Positions 7,332 through 11,160 of a stretch of DNA of 11,160 nt are shown here, piece by piece. The notes beneath the pieces are model-generated. The model saw nothing but the letters and a program-made list of their open reading frames with translations, was not told the origin of the DNA and made no database searches. Positions within the stretch are counted from its first letter, which is position 1, and every line of letters begins with the position of its first letter. Position numbers and translations under genes: made by a program. This stretch comes from Bacteroidota bacterium (GTDB taxonomy: Bacteria > Bacteroidota > Bacteroidia > B-17B0 > B-17BO): positions 1-11,160 of the forward strand of contig CANHPI010000062.1 of the NCBI GenBank assembly GCA_947462425.1, written 5' to 3'.

Positions 7332-7868
7332 TTAAGCTTCTGTGTTTTCTGCTGGAGCATCAGTAGCTGGAGTTTCTTCAACTTGAGCTTCAGTAGCTGC
7401 AACTTCAACAGCAGCATTTTTAGCTGCAATTTTAGCTGTTCTTGCATCTTTAGAGGCAGTTTCTGCTTTAAATTTATCAGCAATTGCTTTTTTAGCATCA
7501 GATGATAAATTGTCTTTTTTAGAGCTGATTTTGTTTGCTTTTTCGTTTAACCATTTAGTAAAACGTTCTTCAACTTGCGCTTCAGTTAATGCACCTTTTT
7601 TAACACCGTCTAATAAGTGTTTTTTCATCATAATACCTTTATAAGATAAAATAGCTTTACAAGTATCTGTTGGTACAGCACCGTTTTGTAACCATTTTAA
7701 GGTATTTTCGAAATTTAAATCAATAGTTGCCGGGTTCGTGTTAGGATTATAAGTTCCTAATTTTTCAATGAAAGCTCCATCTCTTGGTGCACGACCATCC
7801 GCTGCTACCACGTGGAAAAACGCTGCGTCTTTCTTTCCGTGTCTTTGTAGTCTAATCTTTACTGCCAT
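7332..7868 (-). CDS. rpsP: 30S ribosomal protein bS16 with long C-terminal tail
   Basis: Small-subunit ribosomal protein S16, needed for 30S assembly. Residues 1-85 match the universal core: [20 protein letters not shown], then [23 protein letters not shown] (20-42, shown in part as ADGRAPRDG), [13 protein letters not shown] and [13 protein letters not shown]. Most bacteria stop at about 80-90 residues. This protein has 178: residues about 95-115 are a charged helix ([15 protein letters not shown]), and about 117-178 form a low-complexity tail rich in Ala, Lys, Glu and Thr (for example [15 protein letters not shown]). Long tails of this sort are normal for Bacteroidota S16. The ATG at 7866-7868 is unambiguous. 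A -7-like element lies just upstream on the minus strand, and the terminator at 7278-7313 follows 18 bp after the stop, so the gene appears monocistronic; rimM, often downstream, is not adjacent. A second minus-strand open frame over the tail is a shadow. Confidence 0.97.
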   Translation of the reverse strand: MAVKIRLQRHGKKDAAFFHVVAADGRAPRDGAFIEKLGTYNPNTNPATIDLNFENTLKWLQNGAVPTDTCKAILSYKGIMMKKHLLDGVKKGALTEAQVEERFTKWLNEKANKISSKKDNLSSDAKKAIADKFKAETASKDARTAKIAAKNAAVEVAATEAQVEETPATDAPAENTEA

Positions 7869-7893
7869 TTTATTATTTTTTAAGTTTGGGTTG

Positions 7894-7927
7894 CAAATAT
7901 CGGTAATTTTATTTAATTAACATTCAA
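7894..7927 (-). promoter_or_regulatory. Candidate Bacteroidota sigma-A promoter for rpsP
   Basis: On the minus strand, GATATTTG (7901 to 7894) matches the phylum's TAnnTTTG -7 element except at the first base. A TTG (7927 to 7925) lies 23 bp upstream, at the upper end of the usual spacing. Transcription would begin near 7887, about 20 bases before the ATG, a short leader plausible for a ribosomal protein gene. Confidence 0.4.
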
Positions 7928-7973
7928 TTCTTAAAAAATATTTTTACAGAGGTTTAAATGCCATTAATTTGAC

Positions 7974-7981
7974 TAATTTTG
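7974..7981 (+). promoter_or_regulatory. Candidate -7 element for the universal-stress gene
   Basis: TAATTTTG is an exact match to TAnnTTTG and lies 39 bp before the ATG at 8021, giving a leader of about 33 bases. No TTG is seen at the -33 position; the nearest similar bases are TTT at 7953-7955. The 152-bp gap to rpsP therefore appears to hold back-to-back promoters. Confidence 0.45.
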
Positions 7982-8020
7982 TATGTTTAAGCGTAAATTT
8001 AATATCTAAAACCTTTATAC

Positions 8021-8848
8021 ATGAAGTTACAAGAACGTGGCACACTTTTAATTCCTGTTGATTTTACTGAACAATCCTTATTAGCAATTACACAGGCATA
8101 TAATTTAGCAAAATATACTCACTCCAAAATAGTTTTATTGCATGCATACGAAAAAGTAGGACAGGAAAGTTATGATGAATTAAAAACTTTAACAAAGCAA
8201 ACTGAAGCTGAAAGTGGAGTTCCTACTGAATTTATGAATGTTAAAGGAAACATTTACGAGGAAGTACCACGTGTTGCAGAAGAAATAAATGCTACTCTGG
8301 TAATTGCTGGTATTGAAAGTCACATGAGTACTAAAAATATTATTGGTGCAAGCGCCTCAAAAATGATTAGAGAATGTGTTTGCCCTGTAATTTCAATTAG
8401 AGGAAAAGAACATAAAGATGGTTGTGAAAATATTTTATTACCATTAGATTTATCCCGAGAATCTCGCGAAAAAGTGGATGTAGCTGTTCAGTTTGCTCAT
8501 TATTTTGGAGCCTCTATTCGCATTTTAGGGGTTTTTAGTTTATCTGATGCAGCCTATGAAAATCAATTATTAGCTTATGCTCATCAGGTTAAGCAATATA
8601 TTAAAGGAAAAGGAATTTCTTGTTCGAATAAATCATTAGCAAGTGAAAGTGCCGCAGATGCTATAGTTGAATATGCAAATAAAATTGAGTCTGATTTAAT
8701 TGTAATTATGAATAAACCTACATTAAGCATTAAGGAGTTTTTTAGTGGTACTGAAGCTCAAAAGGTTGTTGATATTAGTAATTTGCCAGTTATGACTATT
8801 AATCCTACAAAAAAAGTTAGCTTAAATAGTTTTGGAACAGGATTGTAA
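8021..8848 (+). CDS. Tandem universal stress protein (UspA family)
   Basis: A 275-residue cytoplasmic protein with two Usp domains. Domain 1 (about 7-128) opens with TLLIPVDFTEQSLLAITQAY, with the Asp of the first strand at position 14, and ends CPVISIRG. Domain 2 (about 135-264) opens ENILLPLDLSRESREKVDVA and ends LPVMTINP. These are the standard first and last strands of the Usp fold. The ATP-binding signature G-x2-G-x9-G-[ST] is degenerate: in domain 1 one sees AGIES and later IIGASASKM, and in domain 2 MNKPTL followed by FFSGTEAQKVV. ATP binding is therefore doubtful for domain 2 and uncertain for domain 1. Two-domain Usp proteins of this length are common in Bacteroidota, with roles in stress survival that are rarely defined. 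It has its own promoter-like -7 element and a hairpin terminator, so it seems to be a single-gene unit between rpsP and mlaE. Confidence 0.9.
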   Translation: MKLQERGTLLIPVDFTEQSLLAITQAYNLAKYTHSKIVLLHAYEKVGQESYDELKTLTKQTEAESGVPTEFMNVKGNIYEEVPRVAEEINATLVIAGIESHMSTKNIIGASASKMIRECVCPVISIRGKEHKDGCENILLPLDLSRESREKVDVAVQFAHYFGASIRILGVFSLSDAAYENQLLAYAHQVKQYIKGKGISCSNKSLASESAADAIVEYANKIESDLIVIMNKPTLSIKEFFSGTEAQKVVDISNLPVMTINPTKKVSLNSFGTGL

Positions 8849-8865
8849 TTCTGTTTAAAAAAATT

Positions 8866-8900
8866 AAACGCTATTCGCCTCTTGGTGAGTAGCGTTTTTT
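8866..8900 (+). terminator. Rho-independent terminator after the Usp gene
   Basis: Stem AAACGCTATTCGCC (8866-8879), loop TCTT (8880-8883), GGTGAGTAGCGTTT (8884-8897): 14 pairs, two of them G-T wobbles, followed by a T-run to 8900. It starts 17 bp after the Usp stop and ends about 58 bp before the mlaE ATG, separating the two units. Confidence 0.85.
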
Positions 8901-8958
8901 ATTTAAATCATCACTCAAAAAATTAAACACTAAGTTGTATATTAGCCATTCAAAAACT

Positions 8959-9699
8959 ATGAATTTATTTTTTCATTTAGGTAGGTATTTTATTCTTATT
9001 AAACGCGTGTTTAGTAAGCCAGAAAAGTTATCTGTTTACATGAAACAAATTGTGCACGAAATAGATAATATCGGTATTAGTTCATTGCCAATTATTGCAA
9101 TTATCTCTTTTTTTATGGGCGGTGTTATTACAATTCAAGCAGCTTATGGATTTACAAGTCCTATAGTTCCCTTATATGCTCTAGGATTTACTACAAGAGA
9201 GTCTATGCTTCTTGAATTTTCTCCTACCATTGTTTGTTTAATTTTAGCAGGAAAAATGGGATCAAACATTGCCTCTGAAATTGGATCCATGAGAATAACA
9301 GAACAAATTGACGCTCTTGAAATTATGGGGATTAATTCTGCAGGATATTTAATATTACCAAAAATTGCTGCCGGTGTTTTAATACTTCCTTTTTTAATAG
9401 CAATTAGTATGTTTTTAGGAATTTTTGGAGGTTACGTTATGGGAATTGCAACAGAAGCTTGCTCTTCATATGAATTTATATTCGGCATTCAGGCTTTTTT
9501 TGAACCTTGGAAATTATGGTATTCTTTTACTAAAGTAATTACTTTTGCTTTTTTAATTACTTCTATCTCTTCTTACTTTGGTTATTATACACATGGTGGC
9601 GCTTTAGAAGTTGGAAAAAGCAGCACATCTGCCGTTGTTTACAGTAGTATCCTAATTTTGATTTTTAATTTCATATTAACTCAATTATTTTTCACATGA
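8959..9699 (+). CDS. mlaE: MlaE-family ABC transporter permease
   Basis: A 246-residue inner-membrane permease of the MCE phospholipid transporter. The N-terminal amphipathic part HLGRYFILIKRVFSKPEKLS (6-25) is typical of Bacteroidota MlaE. About five hydrophobic segments follow (near 42-60, 84-97, 133-160, 193-210, 226-245). The family hallmark is present: LAGKMGSNIASEIGSMRITE (96-115) continuing QIDALEIMGI, which in MlaE contacts the ATPase. ATG at 8959 is preferred over the in-frame TTG at 8935 because homologues begin at this point and the extra eight residues look like leader. The stop overlaps the start of mlaF in ATGA (9696-9699), a sign of translational coupling. The terminator at 8866-8900 separates it from the Usp gene, so it should have its own promoter, though none is clear. 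Its MCE partner MlaD lies 6 kb upstream. Confidence 0.93.
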   Translation: MNLFFHLGRYFILIKRVFSKPEKLSVYMKQIVHEIDNIGISSLPIIAIISFFMGGVITIQAAYGFTSPIVPLYALGFTTRESMLLEFSPTIVCLILAGKMGSNIASEIGSMRITEQIDALEIMGINSAGYLILPKIAAGVLILPFLIAISMFLGIFGGYVMGIATEACSSYEFIFGIQAFFEPWKLWYSFTKVITFAFLITSISSYFGYYTHGGALEVGKSSTSAVVYSSILILIFNFILTQLFFT

Positions 9700-10457
9700 T
9701 TGAAATTAAAAACATATCTAAAAGTTTTGCCAACAATAAAGTTATTGATGATGTTTCGTTTGTATTTGAGCAAGGCAAAACTAATTTAATTATTGGTGAG
9801 AGTGGAAGTGGTAAAACAACGATTATGAAACTAATGGTTGGTTTGCATGAAGTTGATAGTGGAGAGGTTTTGTATGATGGTTTAAATTTTCCTGCACTTG
9901 ATGTTAAAGAAAAACAAGAGATCAGAAAAAAAATTGGAATGCTGTTTCAAGGCGGAGCTTTATTTGATTCTCAAACATTGGAGGAAAATATTCAATTCCC
10001 TTTGGATATGTTTACAACCATGACTAAGGCAGAAAAATCAGATAGAGTTAATTTTTGTCTGGAGAAGGTTCAATTGAGTGGTAAAAATAAATTATACCCA
10101 GGTGAGCTTTCTGGAGGAATGAAAAAACGAGCAGCTTTAGCAAGAGCGATTGCTAATAATCCACAGTATTTATTTTGTGATGAACCAAATTCTGGCTTAG
10201 ATCCCAAAACATCTATTGTGATTGATAACTTAATTCAAAGCTTAACACATGAATTTAATATCACAACAATTGTTATTACTCACGACATGAATTCGGTTGT
10301 GGAGATAGGGCAAAATATACTATATATTTATAAAGGCAAACATTGGTGGACAGGTAACAGTCAGGATATTTTGAAGACAACAAATCCTGAGCTAGTAGAT
10401 TTTGTATTTGCTTCTGGTTTTATGAAAGAAGTATTTAATGCCGTTAATAAAAAATAA
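9696..10457 (+). CDS. mlaF: MlaF-family ABC transporter ATP-binding protein
   Basis: A 253-residue ATPase that powers the MlaE permease. All nucleotide-binding motifs are intact: Walker A GESGSGKTT at 34-42, Q-loop Gln85 in GMLFQGGALFDS, ABC signature LSGGM at 138-142, Walker B YLFCDEP at 158-164 with catalytic Glu163, D-loop NSGLDP at 165-170, and H-loop His196 in VITHDMNS. FQGGALFDSQTLEENIQFPL (84-103) is characteristic of the Mla/Ttg2A subgroup, which separates it from generic importers. The start overlaps the mlaE stop by four bases. MlaB, the STAS partner of proteobacterial MlaF, is not encoded next to it. No strong terminator follows; the 95-bp gap downstream carries a dispersed-type repeat. 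Confidence 0.95.
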   Translation: MIEIKNISKSFANNKVIDDVSFVFEQGKTNLIIGESGSGKTTIMKLMVGLHEVDSGEVLYDGLNFPALDVKEKQEIRKKIGMLFQGGALFDSQTLEENIQFPLDMFTTMTKAEKSDRVNFCLEKVQLSGKNKLYPGELSGGMKKRAALARAIANNPQYLFCDEPNSGLDPKTSIVIDNLIQSLTHEFNITTIVITHDMNSVVEIGQNILYIYKGKHWWTGNSQDILKTTNPELVDFVFASGFMKEVFNAVNKK

Positions 10458-10468
10458 ATACATGTGTT

Positions 10469-10493
10469 GTCAGGCTGAGCGGAGTCGAAGCCC
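10469..10493. repeat. Short dispersed-type intergenic repeat
   Basis: GTCAGGCTGAGCGGAGTCGA followed by AGCCC, within an intergenic gap whose flanks are AT-rich. From general knowledge, sequences with the core CTGAGCGGAGTCGAAG recur many times between genes in Bacteroidota and some other genomes, and behave like REP-type elements. GGCT and AGCC at the ends can pair into an imperfect hairpin. Only one copy is in this window, so its repeated nature is not shown here. Confidence 0.55.
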
Positions 10494-10552
10494 TAATTAT
10501 ACTGAAAGTTAAACAACAATAAAATAAATTCCTTATTATAAATTCACATCCC

Positions 10553-11160
10553 TTGAAAGATAAAAAAAACACCGACCATGATTTTGAAATGAAAGCTACT
10601 ACGTTTCATGGTTTAGAAGATGTATTAGTAAATGAGTTAATGAAGTTGGGTGCCCGAGATATTGTTCCATTTAAACGTGGCGTTTCATTTACTGGAGATA
10701 AAGGTTTTATGTATAAAGCAAATTTATGTTTGCGCACCGCTCTTAAGGTATTAGTTCCTATTTATTCTTTTACAGCAGAAAATGAACATGAGCTTTACGA
10801 TAAAATGAAGCAATATGAATGGGAAGAATTATTAAATACGGATGATACCTTAGCAATTAATGCTACTGTTAATTCGGATGAGTTTGACCATAGTTTATAT
10901 ATTTCTCAAAAAACTAAAGATGCGATTTGTGATCGTTTTGTAGAAAAATTTAATGTGAGACCAAATGTAGATTTAGACAGACCAACTGTACGAATTTATG
11001 TTCATATTTTTAGAAATCAGGTTAATGTTAGTTTAGATAGTAGTGGTGATTCATTATTTAAGCGTGGCTATAGAGTTGATATTGATACAGCGCCAATGAA
11101 AGAAGTTTTGGCTGCAGGTATAGTATTATTATCTAATTGGCAGCCACATTTACCATTAAT
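10553..11160 (+). CDS. rlmL: RlmL-like THUMP-domain 23S rRNA (guanine-N2) methyltransferase, 5' part
   Basis: Runs off the right edge with no stop; about 200 residues are present. It opens FEMKATTFHGLEDVLVNEL, the start expected of the RlmL/YcbY family, followed by GDKGFMYKANLCLRTALKVL, a THUMP-type RNA-binding region, then SLDSSGDSLFKRGYR and APMKEVLAAG. The last two are the strongly conserved link into the SAM-dependent methyltransferase domain, which lies beyond the window. The E. coli homologue modifies G2445 of 23S rRNA; the exact site for this protein is inferred. TTG at 10553 keeps the FEM residues common before the conserved core; ATG at 10589 is a good alternative that begins MKATTFHGLED, like the E. 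coli start. The frame is open back to the stop at 10520-10522. It probably has its own promoter in the 95-bp gap, but no clear -7 element is seen. Confidence 0.88.
   Translation, partial: MKDKKNTDHDFEMKATTFHGLEDVLVNELMKLGARDIVPFKRGVSFTGDKGFMYKANLCLRTALKVLVPIYSFTAENEHELYDKMKQYEWEELLNTDDTLAINATVNSDEFDHSLYISQKTKDAICDRFVEKFNVRPNVDLDRPTVRIYVHIFRNQVNVSLDSSGDSLFKRGYRVDIDTAPMKEVLAAGIVLLSNWQPHLPL

Noticed and set aside
7313..7498. Lys/Leu/Gln-rich minus-strand frame overlapping the rpsP tail
   Set aside because: Frame-shifted reading of the repetitive GCA/GCT-rich tail of rpsP; its composition is an artefact of that repeat.

Overview
The window reads as chromosomal DNA of an AT-rich member of the Bacteroidota, probably close to Flavobacteriales or Sphingobacteriales. 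The signs are a type IX secretion (T9SS) C-terminal sorting domain, a bS16 ribosomal protein with the long Ala/Lys/Glu-rich tail seen in that phylum, weak or absent Shine-Dalgarno sequences, a TAnnTTTG-type -7 element, and MlaD/MlaE/MlaF and THUMP-methyltransferase sequences of the Bacteroidota type. No tRNA, rRNA, CRISPR array or insertion sequence was seen.

Layout. Positions 93-986 (minus) encode a secreted T9SS cargo protein. It is divergent from a polytopic membrane protein with conserved-looking histidines (1088-2071, plus). A compact plus-strand cluster then runs from 2143 to 7198. It holds an MlaD-like MCE protein, a membrane-bound dicluster Fe-S protein fused to a NarI/HdrE-like domain, a KilA-N domain protein, a CCG-domain (HdrB-like) Fe-S protein and an eight-repeat TPR lipoprotein. 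A strong inverted repeat at 7278-7313 closes the cluster and also ends the convergent rpsP gene (7332-7868, minus). A divergent promoter region separates rpsP from a tandem universal-stress protein (8021-8848), which has its own hairpin terminator. Next come overlapping mlaE and mlaF genes (8959-10457), a short dispersed-type repeat at 10469-10493, and the 5' part of an RlmL-like THUMP rRNA methyltransferase that runs off the right edge.

How they fit together. MlaD, MlaE and MlaF are three parts of one MCE-type phospholipid transporter linking inner and outer membranes, but here they sit in two transcription units about 6 kb apart; MlaA, MlaB and MlaC are not in the window. The two Fe-S proteins together contain the parts of a membrane heterodisulfide-reductase-like (HdrDE/DsrMK-like) electron-transfer module: b-type heme membrane domain, two [4Fe-4S] clusters and CCG catalytic domains. 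Its substrate cannot be read from sequence. The least expected feature is the KilA-N gene between these two Fe-S partners. It is a family typical of phage and mobile DNA, placed in the same orientation with small gaps so that the unit may still be transcribed through.

Most of the window is ordinary housekeeping or accessory Bacteroidota sequence. I do not see a clear new defence system. The best candidates for a second look are the KilA-N insertion, the MCE/redox/TPR gene cluster, and the histidine-bearing membrane protein.
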